DNA of 64,000 bases, taken from the NCBI GenBank assembly GCA_946800325.1, contig OX326956.1, positions 75,031,087-75,095,086 on the forward strand, given 5' to 3'. Shown piece by piece: positions 21,971 to 32,690 of the stretch. The stretch's first letter is position 1. Every line of letters begins with the position of its first letter. Source of the DNA: Luzula sylvatica (Eukaryota; Streptophyta; Magnoliopsida; Poales; Juncaceae). The notes beneath the pieces are model-generated. The model did not search any database. It saw only the letters and a list, made by a program, of their open reading frames with translations, and was not told where the DNA came from. The position numbers and the translations under genes were made by a program.

Positions 21971-22125
21971 GTTCGTCTCAATATAGTTTAAAGGAGACGG
22001 TTTGTCTCATAAGGTATTAAAGGAGACGGGTTGTCTCAATGCAGTTTTGAAGGAGACGGTTTGTCTCATTAGGTTATTAAAGGAGACGGTTTGTCTCATT
22101 AAGTTATTAAAGGAGACGATTTTAA
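21971..22125 (+). repeat. Hairpin array GAGAC-GGTTT-GTCTC, copy 2
   Basis: About five to six units at 29-30 bp spacing (GAGACGG at about 21994, 22023, 22053, 22083 and 22113). Each can form the stem GAGAC/GTCTC. The reading frame over it gives the repeating peptide LLKETVCLI, but there is no start context, no gene around it and no preserved length between copies, so I read it as RNA structure and not protein. Confidence 0.8.
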
Positions 22126-22433
22126 GGATCTCACTAAATTTATTTTTTAGGAGGACCAAGTTGGAAATAGGCATGTTAAGATCACATTAGATGAAATTTC
22201 CATGCTACACATCCACATCATGATTCATGTCATTCAGTTGTATTAGTGTATGTGACCATTGAAGGTTTAGTTGCGTTAAATGTGACGAAAGCCGCTTTGA
22301 TCCTACGTTGATATTATTGATGGACGGAATTGGTCAGGGACACATAAATTTTTTGATGACAAACAAGTACGCGTATTTCGGTTTATGGTCAATACGTAAT
22401 TATAAGGAATTACATATAGTCCAAGTGGGAGAT

Positions 22434-23034
22434 TGTTGGAACATTATTTCAACATTGGACTTATATGTAAAATATTATGTGTTGTAATATTGTCATTTAT
22501 ATGCTTAAAATAAAGTGGCCAATTTTAGTTAATAAATTTAAGCATTAATGTGTTAATTAGGATGTGGGCCTTTTGATGTGTAGAATGTTGTGGGTGGTGC
22601 TTCTATTTTTTATGATGGGCTGAATTAGAAAATCCACATTAGGAGCCCAAAAGGTACGTCTTTGTAAAAAGATGTCTTGTGGCTATATAAGCAATTTGGT
22701 CCCAAGTACATATGATGATGAAAATCCATTCTTAAATCTGCCCCATTAAGATTAGAGAGAGAGATCCATTAGAGAAAAACAAAAAGGACTCTAAATTGGA
22801 CATCATAAAGTACTTGGAATTCCAAATCTTTGCGACTAAGGCTTCGTGGACGCAACGACGATGATGGCGCGACATCAATTCGGACGGATTCCATACGCTT
22901 CCGCATACGGTTAAGGTACGGTTTTATTTTGAGATAATTCGGTTGAATTCACATAGTTAGTACGGTCCGTTTGTACGGGCAAAATTAATTTATTATTTAT
23001 TAACGGGCGGTGCCGGATCGTCGCCGTCCCTACA
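22434..23034 (+). repeat. 3' LTR of family A copy 2
   Basis: Direct repeat of 19490-20090 with a single visible difference. It is followed immediately by the target duplication TCATG and then the resumed LTR of the host element (GGCCTAGAATA). Confidence 0.93.
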
Positions 23035-23106
23035 TCATGGGCCTAGAATATTCTGAATATTAAACAAATGCAACTTCAATTTTAACACATAGATCTTATT
23101 TTGTAG

Positions 23107-23821
23107 GTGAAAACCCTTAGTAAGGTATCACATCCGAATCTCGTCTTGCTTATCGGAGTCCATAATAGTCAGGATGCACGGGCTGTCGTTTACGAATTCT
23201 TATCCACTGATAGCCTAGAAACTTACCTAACCAAAGGAAAAAACCCAAACAAACACTTTCTTGGCAAAATCGCATCCGCATTGCCTCTGAGATATGTTCG
23301 GCCCTTATCTTTCTCCACTCTATAAAACCTCATGCGATCGTCCATGGCACCTAAACCCCGAAAATGTTTTGCTAGACTCAAATATGACATGCAAGCTTAG
23401 CGACTTCGGTATGTCTCGTGAGCTGGACCAAGACAGTGATCACAAAACTGAGTGTAAAAAAATAATGATGCCACATGGCGCAATGTATTATATCTATATG
23501 GACCCTGAGTATAACTCATATTGTGAGCTGACCACACAATCAGATGTGTTTTAGTTCGGTATCATATTATTGAAATTGGTTACAGGTAAAGTACCGCAAA
23601 ATGTAAGCAAGAATGTCGAAAGAGCAATGAAGAACAAAGGCAACAAACAGTTTGATAGGGAATTCGATGGTTCGGCATGTAAATGGCCAAAACACGAGGC
23701 TACAGAGTTGGCATCCTTGGGCATTAGGTGCACTTCTCTGTTGAGAGGACACCGACCAGACTTAGCTGAGGAAGTGTGGCCTAAAATCGAGTCTATGAAG
23801 CGTGCCACGGATCTACATTAA
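23107..23821 (+). pseudogene. U-box-type protein kinase pseudogene (3' part)
   Basis: A plausible splice acceptor (TTTGTAG) precedes VKTLSKVSHPNLVLLIG, the region after the catalytic lysine in plant receptor-like and U-box kinases. Then come VVYEFLSTDSLETYL and IASAL. A frameshift between about 23290 and 23360 separates this from LNPENVLLDSN and KLSDFG (the magnesium-binding DFG motif). YMDPEY and ELTTQSDVF follow, then an in-frame TAG at the point where kinases read SFG. The remaining frame (LLKLVTGKVPQ ... RPDLAEEVWPKIESM) matches the C-terminal lobe of the U-box kinase family (PUB33/51/52-like). At the HRD position it reads H-G plus a break, so the catalytic Asp is absent. The U-box, ATP loop and N-terminal half are missing. 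The upstream flank is occupied by the nested retrotransposons, which may have cut it off. Confidence 0.8.
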
Positions 23822-25885
23822 ACAAAACTTTCATGTAAGTTATCTTTCTTAAATTTATGTGATTTTTCAATGAAATTAAGTTCAACAAGATTATTAACCA
23901 CATTTTTATGTATCTAATTAAAATTGCATATAATATCAGTCTAATTTCATCCAAGTTACAAGAAATGGATATTTGTTTCATGTAAGATATCGATCTGGAT
24001 CCGTACAATTTAATGATTGTTTTACCAGAACAATCTCTTCAAACATTTTAGATTCAAATTTAACCAAAAGCCAACATCGTGACAAGTTTTTTTTATTTAT
24101 GGTTGTCTATATGTTCAATCACATTCACAACTGTAAATATCTATTTCAGGTGGTTTTAAGCTAAAGATTGATGTTATGGTTCCCATGTGAAGTAGGCGAT
24201 ATATATAAGTTCGGATTGGACGATAACACAAAATTCAATTAAGAGTTTTCGGTTGAAAACACAATATCATTATTTTGTATTTTATTTTTCTTGTGTTCTC
24301 ATCTCATGGTCTGTGCTTTGTTTGGAACGTCACTTCTTAGTGTGTATTTGTTACTATAGTTGTATTTGTTACCCGCGATATTTATGGTAATATATTTTTT
24401 AAAAATAATATGAATCTTGATGGTAAGAGGGGTACAATTCCTCCTCTCATTAAATTTACGATGGTTTTGAGCCTATGTTTGATGGCCACGATTTGCTCTT
24501 ATTTGACCATTTACCAATTTATTATTACATCTCACCCTCCATTCCATTCACACTTTCATCTCCCCTATTTTCCTTCTCTCCCATTTACCGCCCCTCTCTC
24601 TTTTCTCTCTCTTATCCAGCACAACCCCCGCCCCCCCCCCCCCCCCCCCCCCCTCTCTTTGTCCACCCCACCCCACCCCGCCCCCACTCTCTCTCTTGAT
24701 CGAGCGACTGTGCGAGGACGCTTTTCTACACATCGAACGGCTTCACAGAAGCGAGGACATTTTTCTCCACAGAAGCGAGGATATTTTTCTTTTTCTTCAT
24801 TGCTTCGCCCTCTCCGGCTTTGTCTTCGCGTGCAATCCCAGAAAATCCTAGCAAAACCTAAAAAAATCGTTACTATATCGTCATTGAAGAAGGAAAGACC
24901 AGAAATTGCAAGGATTTCCAAGAGCAGCGTCAGATTTACAAAGCTTCCAACCTTACAATTGAGCAAGCTTGTTCTTTGATTCAGGTTTGTTTTAGATGCA
25001 ATATTTGATTCATGTTCTTGGATTCAGGCTTGTAATCTGAGTGTAGATTCGTAGAGATTATATGTCTGATTGAGGAATTTTGACAGCAAATGCACTGTTG
25101 GATACTCGGTATTTTACTGTGATAGAGCAAATGTTATTATCAGTAAAGATCATATATATATTTGTTTTTTTCAGAATGTTCGCAAGTACCAAATGCGAGG
25201 TTCCAACTTCCAAGATGCATGCACAATTGGGGACACAACAATTAGGGAATGGGCGTTACTCACTGACAAAAACAAGAGAGGCTTAATACTATACAAATTT
25301 ATTATTCTTTGTTTGATTTTGGGGCGAATCGAAACCCTAATTTTATCAATTTTTAGGTTTTGCTTGAATTATGTGATGGAACGCTCCGGCTTCTCTGACG
25401 CATACGTATAGTCGAGAGTTTCTTCGTTGCAACTAGATTACTCAAAAGAGGCTGGTAATTCAAAACATAATTATTTCATTTCGACAAAATCAAATATCAA
25501 CAAAATTATTATTTTTCTTTAATTATAGGTTAAGAAATCAGTGCCGTGTCACGGACCTCTCCACCAATACTGACATCAATTTTCTCGGTTAAATAATTAA
25601 CAAAATGTCAAATTAAAAGAATGTTAGTAATATTATTTTGTTATGCAAAGGAGTTTTTTTTTTTAGTACAAATGCAAAGGAGTTTAAATATTGGACACGG
25701 GCAGCAGCGTCAACACTAGCAGAGAAAGTGGTACATTCAAACAAGAACATTCGTTGCATTAAACTTTCATATTTCATTTTAATAGCGTATGAGTTTGTTC
25801 AAGCATGTTAGTTAATATTTTGATATTTTGTTTTTAGGATTTTACTCACGAGTTTATTCGGAAGAAAGGGTTGTGTAAAAACAAG

Positions 25886-25887
<2 letters not shown>
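23822..25887. other. Intergenic DNA, no supported gene
   Basis: About 2 kb without a recognisable protein. A C/T-rich segment (24540-24720) produces a proline-rich reading frame (24410-24979) with no domain and no conserved flanks. A frame at 25070-25411 has exon-like composition around CEVPTSK but nothing I can name. The segment 24540-25440 could be the 5' end of an unrecognised or broken transcription unit, but nothing in the sequence proves it. Confidence 0.45.
24631..24653 (+). repeat. C homopolymer in a C/T-rich tract
   Basis: Twenty-three consecutive C residues follow ACAACCCCCG, with CT-rich DNA on both sides. On the minus strand this is a G run capable of quadruplex formation. It creates the poly-proline stretch of the overlapping reading frame. 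Confidence 0.9.

Positions 25888-25936
<49 letters not shown>
25888..25936 (+). repeat. (TA)n microsatellite
   Basis: About 24 TA dinucleotides. The two MITEs that follow are inserted into this TA tract, consistent with a TA target preference. Confidence 0.92.
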
Positions 25937-25939
<3 letters not shown>

Positions 25940-26197
25940 GGCTTCTATCATACACCCCTTTTCTTATCATACACACATTTTCAAGGGTATTTGGAGTAAT
26001 TAACCATTTATGAATATTTAAGGTAAGGTGTCAAATATATTTATCAATTAATTTTTGGCTAAATTTGAATTTTTTTATGTTCATTTAAACAAAAATTTCC
26101 ATAAAAGATAAATTTTATGATACACCATTTTACAAATATAATTAATTGCTAAAATACCCAAAATACCCTTGTAAAAGGGTGTATGATAGAACTCCCC
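25937..26197 (+). mobile_element. TA-flanked MITE, copy 1
   Basis: About 261 bp with inverted ends: left GGGGGCTTCTATCATACACC, right the complement of GGGGAGTTCTATCATACACC. TA dinucleotides flank both ends. It has no coding capacity. The TA target and small size suggest a Tc1/mariner-related MITE, but the end sequence is not the classic Stowaway consensus, so the superfamily is inferred. Confidence 0.85.
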
Positions 26198-26208
26198 TAT
26201 ATATATAT

Positions 26209-26468
26209 GGGGGCTTCTATCATGCACCCTTTCCTTATCATACACCCATTTTCAAGTATATTTGGAGTAACTATCCATTTATGAATATTTAAGGTAAGAT
26301 ATCAAATATATTTATCAATTAATATTTAACTAAATTGGAATTTTTTGTTGTTCATTTAAACAAAAATCTCCATAAAAAATAAATTTTATGATACACCCTT
26401 TTACAAATATAATCAATTGCTAAAATACCCCAAATACCCTTGTAAAAGGGTGTATGATAGAACTCCCC
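26209..26468 (+). mobile_element. TA-flanked MITE, copy 2
   Basis: About 260 bp, in the same orientation and family as copy 1 and separated from it by 11 bp of TA repeat. The two copies differ by scattered substitutions (for example ATCATACACC versus ATCATGCACC), so this is tandem co-insertion or an old duplication and not a fresh duplication. Confidence 0.85.
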
Positions 26469-26540
26469 ATATATATATATATATATATCATTTCCCTACG
26501 TATTTATATATAACTATCAAAATCGCTTCATTCATTCTCA

Positions 26541-27210
26541 TCTCTACGCTATAACTATAAATATACCTAACAAGTGCATTTTCGGTCATCATTGTTAATC
26601 AATATATTCTCATTGAAAGAAGATAATCTTAAAGACATTCATTGCCTATATAATATGAGATCTATGTTTCGTTTTTCCTCATATAGCAGTAGCAATCGCA
26701 AGAACAGGTATTTTGAAAAAAGATCAATGCAGTTCTTTCACTTGTCCCTGTGTTCAATGTATATGTACTTGTGTGACTATATTTTTACCAAAAAGTTTCT
26801 GCATGCTTACATGAGAAAGGAAAGGGAACATCATATCTGCTTGGACAGATATTGGAAAGCAGATATTGGAGTAGGACTAGGGTGGAGTTTCGCCCATTTT
26901 GTATTTTAATTACTACACTCATAATTAGTGATCGCAATGTTAGTTATTTTGATTAATGTTTTTAATTAATGATACCAATGTTAGTTATTTTGGTTAATAT
27001 ATTTTCTGGTTATGAAGACAATGGGTAAAAAAAGGAACTTATTTATTAATTACGCGATATTTTGGTTAAATATTTTGGTATTTTTTTGATAAGAAAATTA
27101 AATTTCTAGTATTATGAAGAAAATAAATAACAAATAGATTTTTTTTTTTTAAATATTCAATGGACAATTATATCAAAAAATTCGCAGCGAAGCGCGGACA
27201 ATTTTTCTAG
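26541..27210 (+). mobile_element. Candidate short non-autonomous Helitron
   Basis: The right end has Helitron features: a GC-rich hairpin-like stretch, CGCAGCGAAGCGCGG, 10-11 bp before a terminal CTAG at 27207-27210, followed by T. A candidate left end, TCTCTACGCTATAACTA at 26541, starts with TC and is preceded by A, as expected for insertion between A and T. No helicase or Rep sequence is present. The right end is convincing. The left end is the best match I can see, but is not proven. Confidence 0.5.
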
Positions 27211-27678
27211 TATGAGGTAATGCACCGATGAAGAAACAATCCCATACATCTCTCCACCTTTCAAATGAAAGGTCGGAGTGTTATATTTTTTATAATTTTT
27301 AAACTTTCATGTAATTATCATTTTTTGTTTGTCTACTAACAAAAAAAATCCTATATATTATTTTAAATCTGGTGTATTGTACTATATAATTAAATATTTT
27401 ATTTAGTAAAATAGAATATACACATAATTTGTTTTTAATATGTGTATAATATTCTTTTTTTAAAATCACACATAGTATGCACTTAATTATAGTATTATAT
27501 ACACATAAATATTTAAAACATATTTATATCAGATGTTACACATATATATTAGTTTTTTGCTTACATGTATTTATGATTAAAAGAAATAACATTATTAATT
27601 AATTAACAAAAATGCCATTAGGTTTTTGGTCCCTCTACTCACTCACTACTCATTTGGTGAACTCCAACGATGTGAATT

Positions 27679-28080
27679 CACTACAACACATATGATTTTT
27701 AGGGTCGGGCCGCCCCTAAAATTTGCTCACTATTGGGTCGGCCAGCCTCAATAACTTGTTTGGGTCGGTCAATACAGGGTCAGCCCGACCCTCGGAGTTT
27801 GAATTGTTGGGTCCGCCCGCCCCAACAGTTATTGGATCTGCGCCTACCGCCCCTACTACTCTGTTGGGTCGCCCTGTTATTGGGTCCGTCCGCCCCAAAC
27901 ATATGATTTTCAGCGTCAGCCCCAAACATTCTGCCCGCCCCAATAAGAGCTCACAGCCGCCCGACCCAAAATATAATAGCGTCTGCCCGACCCAATAAAT
28001 TCCTGCCCCAAAGAATCATTGCGTCAGCCCGACCCAATTAAATCCCGCCCCAAATCCTTGCCAAATCTGCGGCTGCCCCC
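27679..28080 (+). repeat. CACTA-1 left subterminal repeat region
   Basis: About 20 occurrences of GGGTCGG, CCGCCC, CCGACCC and close variants in both orientations, starting 20 bp from the tip. The right end (42675-42817) has GGGTCGGCCCGCC, GACCGACCCAATA and TTGTTGGGTCAG. Reading frames across this region on either strand are shadows of the repeat. Confidence 0.8.
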
Positions 28081-28469
28081 CCTCGCCCACATTACCTTTT
28101 TTCCCCTCTCTCTTTATAACCCCCCCTTCAGACCTAATATATCTTTTTCCCTCGTTTTTTCCCTCTACATTTTTTTCCCTCTAAGTCCAGCAGCCCTCAT
28201 TTCCTCAGTCCAGCAGCCAACAGCCAACAACTCATTTTCTCCCACTCTCTCCTCCTCGATTTGAAGATGGCGAATGAAGAAGACGGATGAGTCAACCTCG
28301 TTTTCAGATTTTTCTTTGAAGGTTTGAATCTATTTTGCTAGTTTATTTTTTGTTCAATCTAGTGTGGAAATGTTAAAATCTCTGTTGAAATGTCTATGCT
28401 TTTGATTTTGTACTGTAATTTCACTGTTTTCAGATGTAGCTTTCGATTTTTTGCTTATTTCCTGCTCGA

Positions 28470-29276
28470 ATGAGGGAGAAGCACGGTCCGGATTGGTTCG
28501 AGCAGCATGGAGACAACCATCACGATTGGATGGCCGTGTCAGGAGGGAGGGCTCGCGGACACTTCTACGGGATTGATTCCATCATCGATCCGAATTTGTA
28601 TAAAACATCGATAACACCAAGTTGGGGCACAGGAGGAGCTAGCTCGTACGGACCGTCCCCTGTAGAGATTGGTGAGTTGCGGAGTCAACTCGACGAGGAA
28701 AGAGAGAGGACTAGGAGGCTTGAGATGCAAGCCGCAGAAGATAGAGAGAGGCGTGTTAGGCTTGAGGAGCAAATGCTGGCAATGCAGGGTTCCATTGCTC
28801 ATCTGATGTCTCAGAGTCGTCACCAGGTGAGTAGGTTGTGATTATAAATATTTTTGTTTTCAATTAGTTTCATATTGAAAAAGATGATGTTTTTTAAGGG
28901 GCAAGGATCGGGCTTATCTCCAGCAGGATCAGGTGCAGCACGGAACGACGGATCGGGACGGACGAATTATTCGGTAGCGACATACATGCAGAACTTGTTG
29001 AGGTCTCCACTTTTACACATGTCCCAGATGGATCGGATGCAGTCGCAGCAAATCCATCACACTCCGACGAGATATCAGCCGACGTCCTCGTCACCGCAGA
29101 GGCCGTACCGCCCCATTCCGTCGTCGTCGCAGCCGAATAATTGGACGGTATATCTTATTTTTCTATATAGATATAAATTTTCAATGTGTCATTACATTTT
29201 ATGTCTTCTTATTTTTTAGTACATGTTGGGGTGTTCGTTTTACCCGCACGATGACGACGATGGTATGAATTTATAG
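28470..29276 (+). pseudogene. CACTA accessory transposon protein (Transposase_24/Ptta-like), C-terminal relic
   Basis: Three exons can be followed in phase: 28470-28826 (donor CAG|GTGAGT), 28899-29147 (acceptor TTTTTTAAG, donor ACG|GTATAT) and 29220-29276 (acceptor TTTTTTAG, stop TAG 29274-29276), about 220 residues in all. Residues 1-60 include GGRARGHFYGIDSIIDPNLY, resembling the RGHxYGxG motif in the Transposase_24 (Ptta/En/Spm) family. A coiled coil rich in Glu and Arg (residues 68-115) follows, then a Ser/Pro/Gln-rich tail and an acidic end. The N-terminal two thirds of the family are missing, although the remaining splice sites and frame are intact. The role would be in DNA binding at CACTA ends, by analogy with TNPA-type proteins. 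It is probably a 5' truncation produced within the element. Confidence 0.65.
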
Positions 29277-29354
29277 AACTATGATTTGGTTGTTTGTGAA
29301 TTTGTGTGTTTCCGTGTTCTCTTTGTGTTGGTGAATTTATGCGTAGGATCTATG

Positions 29355-29730
29355 TGTTAGAAAGAACAATGATGAAGACGAAGTGTGAAGAGTATGTATA
29401 CTGAAGAAGAAGAATAAGGTGAAGCTCAACAGCATTAACCAACTATACCGGACTCTCAAGTGAAGAAATATTTATAAACCAAACGGCTATAAATGGAGTT
29501 TCTAGTTTAGTTAAATGTGTGTATGAGTTGTGGGTTCCAATTAGTGATACAGATTATCTGTGACTCAGTGTAAATATCTAAGTGTATAAAGATATATGTG
29601 AGTCAGTAGGAAATATAACCGTTAGGAAGTTAGGTGAGTAAAATCACTATAAATAGATTAGAACACTGAGTTTTGTAAATTAAGAAAACCAAGATTAATA
29701 ATAAAATTACTTTCCAATTAATTTCTAATA
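29355..29730 (+). repeat. 5' LTR of Copia 1
   Basis: 376 bp bounded by TGTTAGAAA and TTTCTAATA and ending exactly at a PBS. The partner 3' LTR has been deleted, so the boundaries rest on the inverted termini and the PBS. A TATA-like CACTATAAATAG lies at about 29645-29656. Confidence 0.75.
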
Positions 29731-29741
29731 TGGTATCAGGA
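29731..29741 (+). promoter_or_regulatory. PBS of Copia 1
   Basis: TGGTATCAGGA touches the LTR. It matches the initiator-Met tRNA 3' end for the first nine bases. Confidence 0.8.
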
Positions 29742-32489
29742 GACTATTAGACTAACGTCTTCAAGATCCTCTTTCCATTTCTCCGCTGCTTTCATTACAC
29801 TCAAGACTGCATAAGAAGAAGAAGAAGAAGAAGGTGAAGCTCTCATCGGTACCAACAACACACTGGTACAAACTCGCTCATCTCTCCAAGTAAAATCCTT
29901 TCTCTTCTTGTCTATTTGGATTCTTAGTACTGTCTTTCTCAATCTGTCTTCTTTGCTTTCTTGAAACCTTCTTGTCCTCTGTAGAAATTAGATCCACTAG
30001 CCCGTTAAACAGTTTTTATTCAGTTTAGTCCCTTTCTTTTCTAAAAACATTTCTTCCACAAAAACACTTCAAAGAAAATCAAAATCTCACAATCTCTTCT
30101 ACACTCAATTTGTTTTCTCAGCAGACTTTTTCAAAATAATCCATTTTTCTAAAATTTTAGACTCTCAATCAAAATGACTTCTCATAACACTAATGGACCC
30201 GATAATTCAAATTCAACCAATTCTAATACTTTCAAGATTACTTCTTTTCCACATCCTGTACCGATCAAATTAGATAAAACTAATTATCTCATTTGGAAAT
30301 CAAACATCATTCCCGTATTAAGAGGATACAATCTTTTATCTTACCTTCAAAAACCTGCCTCTTCATCTCCAGCATTACTTCCAGAAACAGATCCACATTT
30401 TTAAATTGGCAAGCTCAAGATTCCTTAATTCTTGCATGGCTTCTAGGGTCTCTTACTGATTCAGTTATCATTCAAGTTATAAAATGTAATTCCTCTCATG
30501 ATCTATGGGCAAAATCTCCAACAATCCTACTCTTCAGCCTCCATGGCTGGAATCATGGAACTTCGAAATCAATTGAACACAACTCCCAAAGGCAATTTGA
30601 GCATCATTGATTACTTTGCCAAGTTAAGATCAATTGCTGATCAATTAAAATTTCTCGGTGATAACATTGAAGATAAAGACGTAATAATAGCCATTATGAA
30701 TAATCTTGGGGAAGATTATGATGGTTCTTATTATGGAATTACCTCGAGTAAAGAATTCCTCTCTCTATCTGATCTTCAAGGAATCTTGTTAACCCATGAA
30801 AAGAAGATTAGTAAGAAACATCATCTCCAATCAACCTCAGTTCATAATCCACAAGCTCTCACTCACAATGTTCAACAGACAAATCCACAAATTCCTCCTC
30901 ACATACGACCAAATACACCATTTCTCCAACCTCATTTTCAACAAACTTATCCAACCAATTTCAGACCACCATATACCAACAAAAAGAACAAAAATAAATG
31001 GAGAAATAATTCACCTCAAAATCAATTTCCACCTTCTTATCCTCAACAACAAAACTCTTTTAACCCTTATGCTTGTCAAATATGCAAAAGAACTAACCAT
31101 ACAGCAGACAAGTGCTACTATCGAGATCCCAATAATCCACAGAGACCAACTACACCGAGATCACCAATGGCCTACATTGCTCGACCATATCAACCATCTC
31201 CTCAACAATTCTCTCAAGGACTATATTCACAACCTCATGTGGATTGGTTCCTCGACACAGGAGCTACTCATCATCTTACGCATGACCTCAACAACCTCAT
31301 CTCTCACTCCACCTATGCAGGCAGTGATCAAGTTCAAGTAGGCAACGGTGCAGGTTTGGATATCTTACATTCTGGTTCTTCTATTTTAAACACAAACTCT
31401 CAAACTTTTAAACTACAAAATGTATTGCATGTCCCCTCAATAACTAAAAATTTAATTAGCATAAATAAGTTTACCTCAGATAGCAATGTGTATGCTGAAT
31501 TTCATCCTGATTTGTGTTTGATTAAGGACCCCATCACCAAGGCTACATTGCTACAAATCAAGGCTGTTGATGGATTGTTTTCAATACCAACCTCTTGTGA
31601 TTTTCTCAAAAATGAGACTCGACCTTGTGCTTATCTAGGATCTAGAGTCACTCCAATTATCTGGCATAGACATTTAGGCCATTCATCATCAAATGTTTTG
31701 TTTTCTCTCGCTAAGACAAATTGTATTTCTCTGTCCTCTCAGAAATTTGATTTGTGCAATGACTGTTGTAAAGCAAAATTTAAACAATTGCCATTTAATG
31801 AATTTGAATTTCTTGGTTCACAACCTCTTGAATTAATCTCTTGTGATGTGTGGGGTCCTGCTCGAACTCAGTCCATTACTGGTGCAAAATATTATGTATG
31901 TTTTACAGATAATTACTCAAAATATAATTGGATATTCTTTATGCAACACAAGTCAGAAGTTCAACAAATATTTTCTAAATTCAAAAATCAAGTTGAGAAC
32001 TTACTGAATCACAAAATCAAAACTATTAGAACTGATAATGGATCTGAATTCATCTTCTTATCTAAATTCTATCCTCAAATTGTACACCAAACATCTTGTC
32101 CTTATACACCACAACAAAATGGTATATCTGAAAGAAAGAATAGACATATAGTAGAGCTGTGTTTTGGGATACATATTCTCAAGTACTGTGTTTTTAATAA
32201 ACATAATTCCTACACAATCAAACTCACCTCACATTCCTTTTCAAAAACTTTTTCATAAATTACCAGATTATTCATTTTTCAAAGTTATAGGATGTTTATG
32301 TTTTCCTCATATTAGACCATACACTGATCATAAATTACAGTACAGACCAGCTCCTTGCATTTTTCTTGGATATTGTACAGATAAGAAAGGATATCGATGT
32401 CTTGATATTAATACTAATCAACTATATATATCAAGAAATGTTATTTTTAATGAAGAAATTTTTCCCTTGCACTACAACGGATTGGAGTA

Positions 32490-32690
32490 TCAGCGACGGT
32501 AAAAACCGTCGCTAAAAATCCAAAAAACCGTCGCTAAAAATATTACCGACGGCCAACCGTCGCTAAAAAACCGTCGCTGATGCCACTTTCAGCGACGGCC
32601 CGTCGCTGAAGCTATCACCGACGGCCCGTCGCTGAAAGTCTGTATTAAATTCAATTAAATTCACCGACGGCCCGTCGTCTGTATTAAAGT
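32490..32690 (+). repeat. CACTA-2 left subterminal array
   Basis: AACCGTCGCTAAAAA, CACCGACGGCCCGTCG and related words in both orientations, about ten within 200 bp. They match the right array at 35028-35580 and are the likely binding sites for the element's transposition protein. Confidence 0.85.

Larger units (their letters stand above)
19490..23034 (+). mobile_element. Non-coding LTR retrotransposon, family A copy 2 (young)
   Basis: A 3.5-kb element with 601-bp LTRs (19490-20090 and 22434-23034) and a perfect 5-bp target duplication, TCATG (19485-19489 and 23035-23039). It has a perfect initiator-Met PBS (TGGTATCAGAGC, 20093-20104) and the purine tract AAGTGGGAGA before the 3' LTR. In my reading the LTRs differ at one site (TTTAATCATTAATG versus TTTAAGCATTAATG), so the insertion is recent. 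There is no gag or pol. The interior matches copy 1 at 5213-8804 in order and content, except for a shorter leader array, a short G tract and one extra hairpin unit. Since it moved recently without coding capacity, active helper proteins must have existed in this genome. It is inserted inside the LTR of the minus-strand Copia. Confidence 0.95.
18105..23050 (-). mobile_element. Gag-only Copia element (TR-GAG type), split by a nested insertion
   Basis: Two direct 348-bp LTRs: 18105-18452, and 19153-19489 plus 23040-23050 after removal of the nested family A element. On the minus strand, the 5' LTR is followed directly by a perfect initiator-Met PBS (complement of GCTCTGATACCA, 19141-19152) and a gag reading frame. 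The interior is only 700 bp, with no protease, integrase or reverse transcriptase. Elements with LTRs and gag alone are known in plants as TR-GAG elements. The two LTRs differ at very few sites in the parts compared (GCACGG/GCACGA and AAAACTTT/AAAGCTTT). The LTR starts as read are not canonical TG, and no 5-bp target duplication could be identified. Confidence 0.82.

Noticed and set aside
22002..22190. Repeating peptide LLKETVCLI from the family A hairpin array
   Set aside because: The unit number differs between the two element copies, and there is no gene structure. The inverted GAGAC/GTCTC pairs explain the pattern better.
24410..24979. 189-residue frame with hydrophobic start and poly-proline centre
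   Set aside because: It spans a C homopolymer and CT-rich DNA, has no known motif, and the overlapping frames on both strands are equally open, so it is a composition artefact.
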